A stretch of 64,000 bases of DNA from Undaria pinnatifida. Taxonomy: Eukaryota > Sar > Phaeophyceae > Laminariales > Alariaceae. This document shows positions 33,788 to 45,114 of the stretch, piece by piece; positions within the stretch are counted from its first letter, which is position 1, and every line of letters starts with the position of its first letter. A program made the translations under genes and the position numbers. The stretch is taken from positions 12,340,011 to 12,404,010 of the forward strand of contig JABAKD010000007.1 in the NCBI GenBank assembly GCA_012845835.1, written 5' to 3'. The notes under the pieces are model-generated. The model saw nothing but the letters and a program-made list of their open reading frames with translations. It was not told where the DNA came from and did not search any database.

Positions 33788-34525
33788 CAGTCGACCCCGC
33801 TTTAAAGACACACCGCGTTTTTTTTGGGGGGGTGTCTTCAACGCGGAGAAGTGTCTCTAGGATTCCGGGGCCACTAACTCACCGTCCCTGGGGCCAATGG
33901 AGGTGTAACATATGTCAAAATACGCGCATTTGAAGCAGGAATGCGAACACGAAACTGTGTTGCTTAAAAACTACAACACGTGATTTGAAAGTCCGCAACA
34001 CTACTGCTGTAGTACACTCCAATACTTCACACATTTTGGATTTCCCTCCACCATCGAAACGCGGGAAAGAGTGCAGCACGACCTATTGTAATGTGTACGG
34101 CAGTGCGCTGTTGTTGATGCAGGCTCTTGCTGTAATGTGTACGGCAGTGTGCTGGTGTTGTTGCAGGCTTTTCTCATTGTCAAGGCGTTATCTCCACGGC
34201 GAACATCATGCCCGAGATATCGCGAACACACCTGAGACACATCACTTCGTTGGAACTAGCTCTGATACGATACACGCAAGTTATCTAGGTTAGGGTTATG
34301 GTTAATCTCTCCATACCCACACGCGGTAGTGCGGGCTGTAGCAGACCGCTGTCGATGTTATACAGCAGTGAGCTGCTCCAGCAAAAAAAATGGGGGGGTG
34401 GCCGCAAAGTGGAAAAGGTACCCCCCCCTTATTGTTGTCTGCGGGGCACCATGTTCTGGGAAAAAAAGTGTCTTTTTACCGGGGAATTTCCTCAAGAAGA
34501 GTGTCTTTTAAAGCGGGGACGACTG
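33788..34525. mobile_element. pogo/Tc1-like MITE
   Basis: 738 bp bounded by inverted repeats. The left end begins CAGTCGACCCCGCTTTAAAG. The right end read in reverse begins CAGTCGTCCCCGCTTTAAAA, and both continue with GACAC. CAGT(C/T)GACCC ends are typical of pogo/Tigger-type Tc1/mariner elements. A TA precedes the left end; CA follows the right end where TA would be expected, possibly through mutation. Inside each end, GTGTCTT-type motifs recur. No DDE transposase is encoded, so it is non-autonomous. The R-rich and poly-C/G runs inside have no coding meaning. Confidence 0.65.
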
Positions 34526-35044
34526 CATCTTTTACAGCGTGACCCGGGGTCACTAACGCGAGGGACCCACCTGTTCCTTTGCGTTGTGAATGAACCATTC
34601 CCTTCCGTGCTGTTAGAATTTGTGGGTATGAACCTGTAATGGAATTGCATTCTACGCTCCGACATAAAAAATCGGCGTGATTTTAGTTTTTTTCGTGAGG
34701 TACAGAGTCGATGCCGCGAGTGGATAGAACCCGATCGACGAAACACGTGGATAGAATATAGAACAGTAAAATTCCTAATTTTTTCAAGAGTAGACTACTA
34801 CAGAATATGAGATTGCATTACACTTAGTACTAACCTTGGTCCTGTTATTCTTGGGGATGATACGAAATTACTCTCCAGGTTTTTCGAAGAGCTTGATACA
34901 ACCAAGCACAGGTGGCCGGACCGCCCCCCCCCCTTCCCCCTAGGTTCTGAATGGTATTTTTTCGGTTGGTCGCCTCCCGTTTTTTGATGACATGAGTCAC
35001 CCCTTGAGGCTTCGAGCTGCAGCTAGGCGTGCTATCCGCAGCTC

Positions 35045-35365
35045 AGGTATACGCGTGTATGCGGAGCAGTGGTAGATACTACGTGTAATATACACGCGGT
35101 ATTTTTTCTTGGGTGGCACGCGGTATAGTCGGTTTCTCCAGGTGTGAGTAATGAGACGTATGCACCGGTATGAACCTCGTACATCGTAGGCTGACTCCCG
35201 ATTTCACTTATATGTAGTCATGAATTGCGTCAGCTGTGATATGTGTGTACCTGCCATGGGTTGTTTGTTTTCTTCCCTGTGATATTCGTCATCTCCAGAG
35301 TGACTGGAGCCTGTCCTGTAACTACGGACTTGATTATGCGAGTTGATGTGAGAAAGAAAACAACA
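35045..35365 (+). repeat. R2 dispersed repeat, long copy 1
   Basis: About 320 bp matching 49,740-50,055 in reverse orientation at roughly 80% by eye. Shared blocks include ATCACAGCTGACGCAATTCA (reverse), GTGAAATCGGGAGTCAG and GTATATTACACGTAGTATCTA. One edge carries an AACAAC-type microsatellite. The opposite edge starts near GCGGAGCAGTGGTAGATAC, which faintly resembles a tRNA D-arm. That would fit a SINE with a microsatellite tail, but no B box is clear. Confidence 0.78.
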
Positions 35366-38300
35366 GCATCAACAATAACAACGCGCAGTGCACTCAAAGA
35401 TCCTAATGTGGACGCCTCTGTCAAACCCTTTCGCTTTCCGCGTAAAAAGAGCCAACAAAGAACCACACCAGATTATTTTGTCGACCAGGCTCGTGCCAGC
35501 TGCTGATCGGGATGCTCTGGCAGTGGTTGGCTCGAGCTCCAATGCACACGCAAGCGGGAACGTAACGCATGGTTACCTTCCGCGGGTCTTTGCACAGGCG
35601 CCCGCGTGAGCCTGTTACCTGCTTTGGCAGTGCTGCTCGGTCGACGGAGCCGTTCTCCGATGGCGGTTCGGGTTCGCTATTGTAAATCGCGAGGTTCTCA
35701 TGTGAGGTAGACCTTGTTCACCTTCGGGTGTTTGGCCGTGGCAGGTTCGCGCGTCAAACTGCGTGTTTGCTACATACCTACCTACTGGCCACCAGTTCCG
35801 CGCAGTCAGTCGCAACCTCCCGATGTTCTGGTTTATGGTTGGTGTTATTGTTTTTAGGTTAGGGTCAAGTTCTTTGTTCGGCCGCTGATTTCCCATCGAG
35901 ACGTACATGATTTATTTAACGTAAAACTCTGATGTCGACCGCCAATTGAATATTTAAAGTGATCATCGGCCTCCAATGATGGCAAGGCCAGTGACAATTT
36001 TTGGTGTACAACACTAGAGTTGGCGTGTTGTGTTTTGACCTATGTTGTGTAACAAGGTCAATGGTTGCCAACGCTCCCCGTGACTTCACCTTGAGCGGTG
36101 TCGTAGCTTGCGCAACTACTCCACAGCGTATCTCAGTCAATTAGTTTGCCAAAGCCCGTTTCAATGTGGTTTGGGGCACCTTGTGGGATTTCTGACTTTA
36201 TACAACGCGCTCGCATTGTGTCCCCGAAAATTGATTTGCAGCATTTCGATATCAGGATTCGGGGACACGTTGCGGGGCTTCCGAATTTGTTCAATGTTCC
36301 ACAAACGTTTTTTTCCGGGTTACATTGCCCAACGGGGGGGCTCCAACCACCTGTGATGCTGAACTTTGGCGGACGATACATCGAGCACTACTTACTGTAG
36401 AGGAGGTCGACGAATGAATCAGTGTCCGTCGCGTCCTGCCCCCTGGCGGCGCGAAGATGTCTATACCTCGGGCATGGTTGCTGCACTACCGAAACACTGA
36501 GAGCGTAAGTGGTCCTGCGCGAAGCTGTGGTGACCGAGAAAGAGCGACGTTGAACCAAAAAGCACATTCAACACTTTCTAATCGTTTGTTTTACTGCGCC
36601 TAATAAGCAGCGCCACTAACTACTTCCTAACGGTAACCTGTGCTTGAGGAAGTTCATGCCTACTTGCAATATATGTAGAGGCTAAAGTTTTATTGGACGC
36701 AGAAGCATCTATTCTCCATTTAAGCTTTTAAGCCACATATCTGCCATGTCAATATACACTGAACACAGTGTGCATTAATTGGGGACTAAATTTTGCCCTT
36801 ATGGACCTAGCTACCACCGACTGCCTGCTATGGAGTTTATGTTCGTTGACTTGTCGGAGATAACCAACGTTTGAAGAAGCAGTTGGCAGGGGTTACACGA
36901 ACGCCACCGTGAACGGATTCAGCCCCCCGACCGATGAAGATGTGATCCTCAGGCAGCATGGAAGTTAGAATATACGAGAGCTCAACACCGCCTTAGCGTA
37001 GCTGGCAAGAAAAGGAATTTCCATTGCATGGTACCTATCTAAGATAACAGGCAACAAGATTGTAAAGAACAGCCTTGAAATAAGCACGCACGTCTGAGTG
37101 ATACAAACCGCATGGTTGGAGACTCTAGATGTGGCAGTAGGAAGGAGGTAGGCAATTGGGACCAAAAATTAGCCTTCCTAGTGCCTTGATGATGTCAGAT
37201 TTTGTACCGTGTGGTCCCTGTTTGACACGTCAACGTAGTTTATTTTTTGGCGAGAGGTGGCGCCGAGCTTTTATCCTGACTTTTGAAATGGCTCGTAACT
37301 GGATCTTGAGGGAGGAATGATCGCGAAGTTCACGGTAGCCGCAGACGTACCAGCCAAGGAATCACAGAAAGCGCGCCACTGCTAGGAAATCGGGTCAGGT
37401 CTTCTTGTGATTCGGTTCAGTCGCGTCGATGTGATTCGGCGCCTAAGGCAAGATGATATTTGTTTAGTTTCTTCGGAACCAGCGACCAAGGCGACCGTAG
37501 GGAGGGCACCCCGTTTTCACTAGTGTGTTTGAGTCAGTCGCACGAGTGACTCTGTACCTCACGGATGGATATGGTTTAGGCGATTGTTTTGGAGCAGCTT
37601 AGATTATCGTTGCATTGTGGATTTATTTCGTAAATATAAAACATGCAGAAAGCGTAAGATCGCAAAATAACAAAGGAGTTACTCGCGCGAGTGACCCCTA
37701 GGCACTGAAGCTCGAGCCCCCAAAAAGGACCCCCCTACCGTAGCCTGGGTCCAGCAAGTTTTTGTACGAGTAGAAAGTACCTTCTGGAAGACGTCGCCAA
37801 TTTGAGTGCTGCCCGTGCGAAATATGGAAAGCTGAGCACCATGCGCGCGTTGCGGTTCTGACCCAGAGTGAACTTGATGACCGAACGTTTGGCACGTTTG
37901 AAAATACTTTGCATGTAGTTGTGAAGTATAATACTTCTGACCAATTACCCATGGCATTAGTCCACGGTTGGACGTGGTACGTCGGCCTTGGAGCTGAAAA
38001 AGGAGAGAAAAGCATATACGGAACCGAGGAGAAGAAAAATGCGAGTTCGACGATGGGATGGCACCTCGCCTGGCATCCGTTTTCTCATAATTTGCGGCCT
38101 TCGCGAAAACTGTGATTTCAGCAATTGATAAGGAGGGGTTCAAAAGCAAGCCGAGTTGGCCTGACACTCTTTCGCTTGCGAACGTATCTAGCTCTTTTGA
38201 CCCAACAGAAAATTTTGTAGGTGAAACGTCAGGTGTTGTGGCAGCTGTGGTGGCCTACATGTCTTGTTCTAGAATTTTGATATTGAGCAAAACACTGGAT

Positions 38301-39356
38301 AACTACGAACGATAAATTCCGCGTAAAGGTGGATATATTTTTCTTCGTCTTTGAATTTGGATATTGCAGTTCATTGGTGTGGATAATTCGATGCCGTTAT
38401 ATCACGAGAATACCCGTTTTGCTGCCGTTAGTGGCATGAAAAAAAAAAAGGTGAACTCTGCAGAGATATAGCGTTTTTTCTAATTAACGACTGTAGACAA
38501 CAATGAGCAGCAAGCCTTTAGTTAATCATACACGTACATGTCCGGAGTGCAGCAAACGCGCCGAGCTGGCAAAGGCGCAAAGGGAAACAAAATCAACTAC
38601 CTTTGTGGAAGAACTGCGCAAAACAACAAAAATTAATGGCTGATTGATCTTGCGTACCCGGTCGAGTGGGGACCTGCACGATGAGGAGTAGATGCCCTAA
38701 CGGTGCGTAAACAACGCGTCTCTTTGAAAAAAGTTGTTTAACTGATGAATTCAAAGTATTGAATGCACGAAACGACGACAAAAATGACGAGGTAAGCAAA
38801 TAGCTGTTGATGTTCAGCACACACTGTAGGCAACTCTACTTCGGTAAGGAATCCTTTTACAACCTATGGCGCACCTATTAAAAGAGGTGTAGGAAAAGCA
38901 ACGGGAGCCGGCCATCGTCTCTAAAAAAGGGTACGTGTACGTGGTTTTGATCGGTCGTGAATTTTGGGGTTATGTTTCTCGCCTAGCGGGACGCCCGGAT
39001 GCTGGCTGTCTAGCGTACACAAACGAGGGGGAATATGACATTGTTGCTGTAGAGGTGTCCGCTTGAATAGACGATACACCAGGGGGTGTTTTGCACTCGA
39101 GTGTGATTGTTCATTTGCCGTGGAATACGGCGCAGTATTCCGTAGGAGTGCCACGATTGAGACGCACCGGATGTTTTTCTATTTTTGGGAGCTTAAGACC
39201 TCTCGCAGAAACTGATAATTGGAGTATCAACTAAACAACGGCGGTTTGAAAACCTGCCATTTGTCTAGGTACACAGAGAGGAGCATGCCAAAAATACACC
39301 CAAACAGCCAAACACCCAAGCAAATTACGACGATTTTGGGTGAAGCAGCCTTGTCA
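35366..39356. other. Stretch without recognisable genes
   Basis: Several frames of 80-160 codons occur on both strands (notably around 36,130-36,400 and 37,680-38,170). They overlap each other in opposite directions and carry no known domain. No repeats beyond short runs are evident. Confidence 0.45.
37679..38167 (-). CDS. Weak hypothetical ORF, 162 aa
   Basis: The longest frame outside the copia element and the 57-kb frame: 162 codons with mixed composition and no recognisable motif. The forward strand is also open across much of the same region, where a segment reads PMALVHGWTWYVGLGAEKGE. That makes it unclear which strand, if either, codes. There is no promoter or neighbouring gene. It may be a decayed exon or a chance frame. 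Confidence 0.14.
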   Translation of the reverse strand: MSGQLGLLLNPSLSIAEITVFAKAANYEKTDARRGAIPSSNSHFSSPRFRICFSLLFQLQGRRTTSNRGLMPWVIGQKYYTSQLHAKYFQTCQTFGHQVHSGSEPQRAHGAQLSIFRTGSTQIGDVFQKVLSTRTKTCWTQATVGGSFLGARASVPRGHSRE

Positions 39357-39427
39357 TTCAACTCATTCAAGTCATTCAAGTCATTCAAGTCATTCAAGTC
39401 ATTCAACTCATTCAAGTCATTCAATTC
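39357..39427 (+). repeat. 9-bp minisatellite (TCATTCAAG)n
   Basis: Eight copies of TCATTCAAG/TCATTCAAC. It reads as SHS or FKS triplets forward and as DLN/ELN triplets in reverse. It looks like pure slippage. Confidence 0.9.
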
Positions 39428-39451
39428 AGAGGGAGAACCATATTCACAAGA

Positions 39452-39490
39452 AACGTGCCACTTCTATCGTAGCTCGGGTCAGCACTCGTC
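39452..39490 (+). repeat. R3 dispersed repeat core
   Basis: CACTTCTATCGTAGCTCGGG preceded by GTGC. Same family as the other R3 cores; located just after the 9-bp minisatellite. Confidence 0.5.
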
Positions 39491-41327
39491 TTCAAGCGCA
39501 TTTCAAAAAGTCGTGGAGATATTACATGTCCTGTTCAAATTCTAAAAACATGTCAACGTCATCAGCACTAAAGACTAGATTCCGTGAAGTGTCGTCGTGA
39601 AACAACATTGTTGACATTGGTAGGGAGATAAATAAATCGAGTTTGAGATGGTGAACCGGCGCCGTCCTGATCAACGACCGTAGACGGCCTTGAGCAACAA
39701 GCCTTGAGGTACTCATGCACTAGCATAAGGGGAATTTAGAAAACGCGTGAAGTTGGCGAAGGCGTCACCGGATTTTTTTTTTTTTAAAAGTACATAGAAG
39801 TAGATACAGTGCAAAAATTTACGACTAGACGACTGCTCGAACGTTTCACACGAGGCGGAATCGCGGCCCAGACAGTGTACATTTCATTCTGTGTAGCTGT
39901 ATACATACAACGTGCCGCTTGAAACTGCTCCTTCCTCTCGCCGTTCAACATTCTGGAAACACACAGATCTGCGGATTGACGACTGGCATCGAGAAATTGT
40001 TGTCGGTGCAACAAGCACTGACACGAACAACCTAGAGTCGGAGCAAAAACGCGCGAAGGACAATCAGGACGTTCCATGGGTGTTCGCAATGGAGAGAGAG
40101 GAGTCCCGCCAATGTGCGCAAGAAAAATAACTAATTCGACCTGGTATGTCCAAGAGATGCGTGCCGTGGTTAGTGTAGTTTTGATATTGCGGTCGTGGCG
40201 GTTGAAATATCCTTTTACGTCGTGTGATTCACATGTCCGGGACGCTATCGCGTGCACGCCCTTCTGCCTAACTTGTTGACCCTTTCATTCACCCAACCGT
40301 CCATCCAGCAACATCTTTTCACTTCGTCATCACAATTCAACTACACACAATTTTCAAACAGTTCAAAACTGTGGAGTGAAGTTCGTATGGTTCTACGATA
40401 GCCTGTCTCCCAAAGTCAGTGATGTTATTAACAAACCGTTTCTGGGCTTGTCAACACGGGGAAGGATGCTTTCAAAATATGTCTTCGTGCTAAACCCTCA
40501 CCCTAGAACTAAGAGAGAGGATTCCCGCCAACGTCTCCAAATGCGTATCCGTGTATGCATTATGTATGTCCTTCATTCCTTGGGTATCGGCGTCATCGAA
40601 CGGAAAACAGCGATATCGTTTGCCTGGTATTCAGTATCGTTGTGCGTTACACACCTTGAATGCGTCGGAAAAAAACAAAATATCCGCATCATTACGTTCC
40701 GTCGCTCACAAGAGCACACTGAGCAACTGTCTGACGATATTGTCTTCTAGTCAACCAATCAAACCTTGGAGTGTGGCTCACCGACCGATAGTTGGACCAA
40801 ATCTTAATTGAACTTCCTTGCCAACAGAACTACCAGCTTCGCGCGGAGGTCGAGCGTCCCAAGGTTAAACAAGTCCTACTGACCAATGCGTCGGGGCGAG
40901 AAAAAGACGAGTTCAGCAATATCGTACACACGCCTGGACGCGTGCCACTACGGTACAACAGCTTTTGAACCGGGTTGTCCAAAAAAAAGAGCGTGCCGTG
41001 ATAAATGATGTTGTGATATTGCGTTCGTGGTGATTGTACTGTCCTTCTGCATCATATTACTCACATGCCCAGGTCGATATCGCGTGCACGCCTTCCCGCC
41101 GTACTTGTTGCCTCATTCATCAACCCAACCGTCCAGCCAGCAACCTCATTTTACTTCGCCATCACAATATCATTACACACAATTTTCTTACAGTTAAATA
41201 ATGTGGAGTGAAATTTAATTGGGTCTACGATAGCCTGTCTCCCAAGAATAGCGATGTTCATGAAGACCGTTTCCAGGCTTGTCAACAAGGGGAAGGATGC
41301 CTTCAAAATATGTGTCTTCGTGCCAAA

Positions 41328-41346
41328 CCCTAACCCTAACCCAGAG
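41328..41346 (+). repeat. Telomere-like CCCTAA patch in array unit
   Basis: AACCCTAACCCTAACCC, two and a half CCCTAA repeats. It is repeated at 42,162-42,180 in the next unit and in decayed form (AACGTTAACCATAACCC) near 42,980, 43,809 and 44,625. It is part of the array unit, so it spread by unit duplication, not by chromosome-end fusion at each place. Confidence 0.75.
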
Positions 41347-41575
41347 AAAGGATTCCCGCCAACGTCTTCAAATGAGTGTACGTCTATGCATGGTATATGC
41401 CCTATATTCTCTGGGTATTATGGTCATTGAGCGGAAAACGGCAACATCGTTTGCTTTGTATGCAGTAGCGTCGTGCGTTTCACACCTTGCATCCGCCGGA
41501 AAAAAAGCAACACAGGCATTGATACCTTCCGTTGATCAAGAGAGCACCCCAAGCAACTCCAACATTTTCTTCTAG

Positions 41576-41813
41576 TCAACCGTCCAACCTTGAATGTGGC
41601 CGAATGACCGATCGATCGATCGACCGAACCTTACTTGAAACGCCTCACCAACAGAACTACCAGCTTCGCGCGAAGGTCAAGAGTGCTAAGGTGGAACACC
41701 ACCGACTGACCCAGGAGTTGGAGCGAGAACGAAGATGTGTTCAGGAATATCGTACACACTCCGAGACGTGTGCCACTGAATTCGAAGAGGCTTATCACTC
41801 GCTTGATCAAGAG
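41576..41813 (+). CDS. Exon-like coiled-coil block, unit 2
   Basis: 238-nt block between a CTTCTAG and a GAG/GTGCGTG signal, one codon longer than the 235-nt blocks in units 3-6. It encodes a Gln/Glu/Arg-rich peptide with QELERERRCVQEYRTH and SLDQEVRAV, and hydrophobic residues roughly every three to four positions, as in a coiled coil. Function unknown. The splice signals are inferred from sequence only. Confidence 0.35.
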
Positions 41814-42404
41814 GTGCGTGCCGTGATAAATGATGTTTTGGTATTGCGTTCGTGGTGCTTGTATTGTCCTTCTGCATAATATTACTCACATGTCCAGGTC
41901 AATATCTCGTGCACGCCTTTCCGCCGTACTTGTTGCCCCATTCATCAACCCAACCGTCCAGCCAGCAACCTCATTTCACTTCGCCATCACAATATCATTA
42001 CACACAATTTTCTTACAGTTAAATGAAAAGTGCAGTGAAATTTAATTGGGTCTACGATAGCCTGTCCCCCAAGAACAGCGATGTTTATGACAGACCGTTT
42101 TCAGTCTTGTCAACAAGGGGAAGGATGCCTTCAAAATATGTGTCTTCGTGCCAAACCCTAACCCTAACCCAGAGAAAGGATTCCCGGTAACGTCTTCAAA
42201 TGAGTGTACGTCTATGCATGGCATATGCCCTATATTCTCTGGGTATTAGCGTCATTCAACGGAAACCGGCAACATCGTTGGCCTTGTATGCAGTAGCGTT
42301 GTGCGTTTCACACCTTGCATCCGCCGGGAAAAAAAAAAAACAGCCATCGATACCTTCCGTTGATCAAGAGAGCACGCCAACCAACCCGCGACATTTTCTT
42401 CTCG

Positions 42405-42639
42405 TCAACCCATCCAACCTCGAATGTGGCCGACCGACCGATTGGTCGACCGAACCTTACTGGAAACGCCTCACCAACAGAACAACGAGCTTATCGCGGA
42501 GGTCAACAGTGCTAAGGCGGAACACCTCCGACTGACCCAGGAGTTGGAGCGAGAACGAAGCCGTGTTCAGGAATATCGTACACACGCCAAGACGCGTGCC
42601 ACTATGGTCGAAGAAGCTTCTAACCGGCTTGTTCAAAAG
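42405..42639 (+). CDS. Exon-like coiled-coil block, unit 3
   Basis: 235 nt. Upstream is TTTTCTTCTCG, where other units have CTTCTAG, so the putative acceptor AG is altered here. An ATG (42,424) opens a frame running MWPTDRLVDRTLLETPHQQN, then ELIAEVNSAKAEHLRLTQ, a heptad-like coiled coil, to LVQK just before GTGCGTG. About 207 bp later CTCGCAG/TTGAAAAC is acceptor-like. Near-identical to unit 5. Confidence 0.35.
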
Positions 42640-43231
42640 GTGCGTGCCGTGATAAATGATGTTTTGATATTGCGTTCGTGGTGCTTGTATTGTCCTCCTG
42701 CGTCATATGACTCACATGTCCAGGACGATATCGCGTGCACGATAATCCGCTGTACTCGTTGCTCCATTCATCTACTCAACCGTCCATCCGTCAACCTCAT
42801 ATAACTTCGCCGTCACAATTAAACACTACACACATTTCTCTCGCAGTTGAAAACTGTGAAGTCAAATTCTCTTGGTTCTACGATGGTCCGTCTCCCCAAA
42901 ACAGCGATTTAAAAAAAAAATAAACATTTTTCGGCTTTTTAACACGGGGAAGGATGCCTTCCAAAATTGTCTTCGTGCTAAACGTTAACCATAACCCAGA
43001 GAACGGATTCCCGCCAACGTTTCTAAATGCGTGTATCTGTGTGCATTTGATATGTCCTTTATTCCCTGGGTATTGAGTTTCGAACAGAAAACGACGATGT
43101 CGTTTGCCTTGTATTCAGTATCGTTGTGCGTTGCACAGCTTTCATCCGCCGGGAAAAAAAAAAAACAGCCATCGATACCTTCCGTTGCTCACATGAGAGC
43201 ACACTAAGCAACTCACGATATTTCCTTCTAG

Positions 43232-43466
43232 TCACCCCATCAAACCTTGAAAGTGGCCGACTGACCGATTGGTCGATCGAACCTTACCTGAAACGCCTCA
43301 CCAACAAAACCACCAGCTACGCGCGGAGGTCAAGAGTGCTAAGGCGGAACACCTCCGACTGACCCAGGAGTTGGAGCGAGAACGAAGCCGTGTTCAGGAA
43401 TATCGTACACACGCCCAGACGCGTGCCACTGTGGTCGAAGAAGCTTCTAACCGGCTTGTTCAAAAG
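43232..43466 (+). CDS. Exon-like coiled-coil block, unit 4
   Basis: 235 nt between TTCCTTCTAG and GTGCGTG. The coiled-coil frame is fully open, but the ATG of units 3 and 5 is AAG here. It encodes TPHQQNHQLRAEVKSAKAEH and the common QELERERSRVQEYRTHAQTR part. Its flanks match unit 6 rather than units 3 and 5, showing that pairs of units were duplicated together. Confidence 0.35.
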
Positions 43467-44054
43467 GTGCGTGCCGTGATAAATGATGTTTTGATATTGC
43501 GTTCGTGGTGCTTGTATTGTCCTCCTGCGTCATATGACTCACATGTCCAGGACGACATCGCGTGCACGATATTCCGCTGTACTCGTTGCTCCATTCATCT
43601 ACTCAACCGTCCATCCGTCAACCCCATATGACTTCGCCATCACAATTGAACACTACACACATTTCGCTCGCAGTTGAAAACTGTGAAGTCAAATTCTCTT
43701 GGTTCTACGATGGTCCGTCTCCCCAAAACGGCGATGTTCTAAAAAATATGGTTTTTTGGCTTTTCAACACGGGGAAGGATGCCTTCCAAAATTGTCTTCG
43801 TGCTAAACGTTAACCATAACCCAGAGAACGGATTCCCGCCAACGTTTCTAAATGCGTGTATCTGTGTGCATTTGATATGTCCTTTATTCCCTGGGTATTG
43901 AGTTTCGAACAGAAAACGACGATGTCGTTTGCCTTGTATTAAGTATCGTTGTGCGTTGCACAGCTTTCATCCGCCGGGAAAAAAAAAAAACAGCCATCGA
44001 TACCTTCCGTTGATCAAGAGAGCACGCCAACCAACCCGCGACATTTTCTTCTCG

Positions 44055-44289
44055 TCAACCCATCCAACCTCGAATGTGGCCGACCGACCGATTGGTCGAC
44101 CGAACCATACTTGAAATGCCTCACCAACAGAACAACGAGCTTATCGCGGAGGTCAACAGTGCTAAGGCGGAACACCTCCGACTGACCCAGGAGTTGGAGC
44201 GAGAACGAAGCCGTGTTCAGGAATATCGTACACACGCCCAGACGCGTGCCACTATGGTCGAAGAAGCTTCTAACCGGCTTGTTCAAAAG
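44055..44289 (+). CDS. Exon-like coiled-coil block, unit 5
   Basis: 235 nt, almost the same as unit 3, including the CTCG where an acceptor CTAG would be expected and an ATG at 44,074. The donor-like AAAAG/GTGCGTG and the 207-bp distance to CTCGCAG are conserved. The low divergence from unit 3 implies a recent duplication. Confidence 0.35.
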
Positions 44290-44879
44290 GTGCGTGCCGT
44301 GATAAATGATGTTTTGATATTGCGTTCGTGGTGCTTGTATTGTCCTCCTGCGTCATATGACCCACATGTCCAGGACGATATCGCGTGCACGATAATCCGC
44401 TGTACTCGTTGCTCCATTCATCTACTCAACCGTCCATCCGTCAACCCCATATAACTTCGCCATCACAATTGAACACTACACACATTTCGCTCGCAGTTGA
44501 AAACTGTGAAGTCAAATTCTCTTGGTTCTACGATGGTCCGTCTCCCCAAAACAGCGATGTTCTAAAAAAAAACGTTTTTTGGCTTTTCAACACGGGGAAG
44601 GATGCCTTCCAAAATTGTCTTCGTGCTTAACCTTAACCATAACCCAGAGAACGGATTCCCGCCAACGTTTCAAAAATCGTGTATCTTTGTGCATTTGATA
44701 TGTCCTTTATTTTCTGGGTATTGAGTATCGAACAGAAAACGACGATGTCGTTTGCCTTGTATTCAGTATCGTTGTGCGTTGCACAGCTTTCATCCGCCGG
44801 GAAAAAAAAAAACCAGCCATCGATACCTTCCGTTGCTCACATGAGAGCACACTAAGCAACTCACGATATTTCCTTCTAG

Positions 44880-45114
44880 TCACCCCATCAAACCTTGAAA
44901 GTGGCCGACTGACCGATTGGTCGATCGAACCTTACCTAAAACGCCTCACCAACAGAACGACGAGCTTATCGCGGAGGTCAAGAGTGCTAAGGTAGAACAC
45001 CTCCGACTGACCCAGGAGTTGGAACAAGAACAAAGCCGTGTGCAGGCCTATCGTGCAAAAGCAAGGACGTGTGCTACTATGGTCGAAGAGGCTTCTAACC
45101 GGCTTGTCCAAAAG
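44880..45114 (+). CDS. Exon-like coiled-coil block, unit 6 (last)
   Basis: 235 nt between TTCCTTCTAG and AAAAG/GTGCGTG. The frame is open. The coil diverges in its second half (QELEQEQSRVQAYRAKARTC). The downstream acceptor-like TTCACAG is at 45,317. The array ends near 45,450 with a GCGAGTAAGG that looks like a donor, absent in the other units (GGGGAAGG), so this terminal unit may preserve an older state. Confidence 0.35.

Noticed and set aside
36133-36400. Overlapping 82-84-codon frames on both strands that look protein-like
   Set aside because: They mirror each other on opposite strands with no motif, so neither can be preferred.
41328-42180. An interstitial telomere or ancient chromosome fusion
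   Set aside because: The CCCTAA patch is only about 17 bp and repeats with the array unit, so unit duplication explains it.
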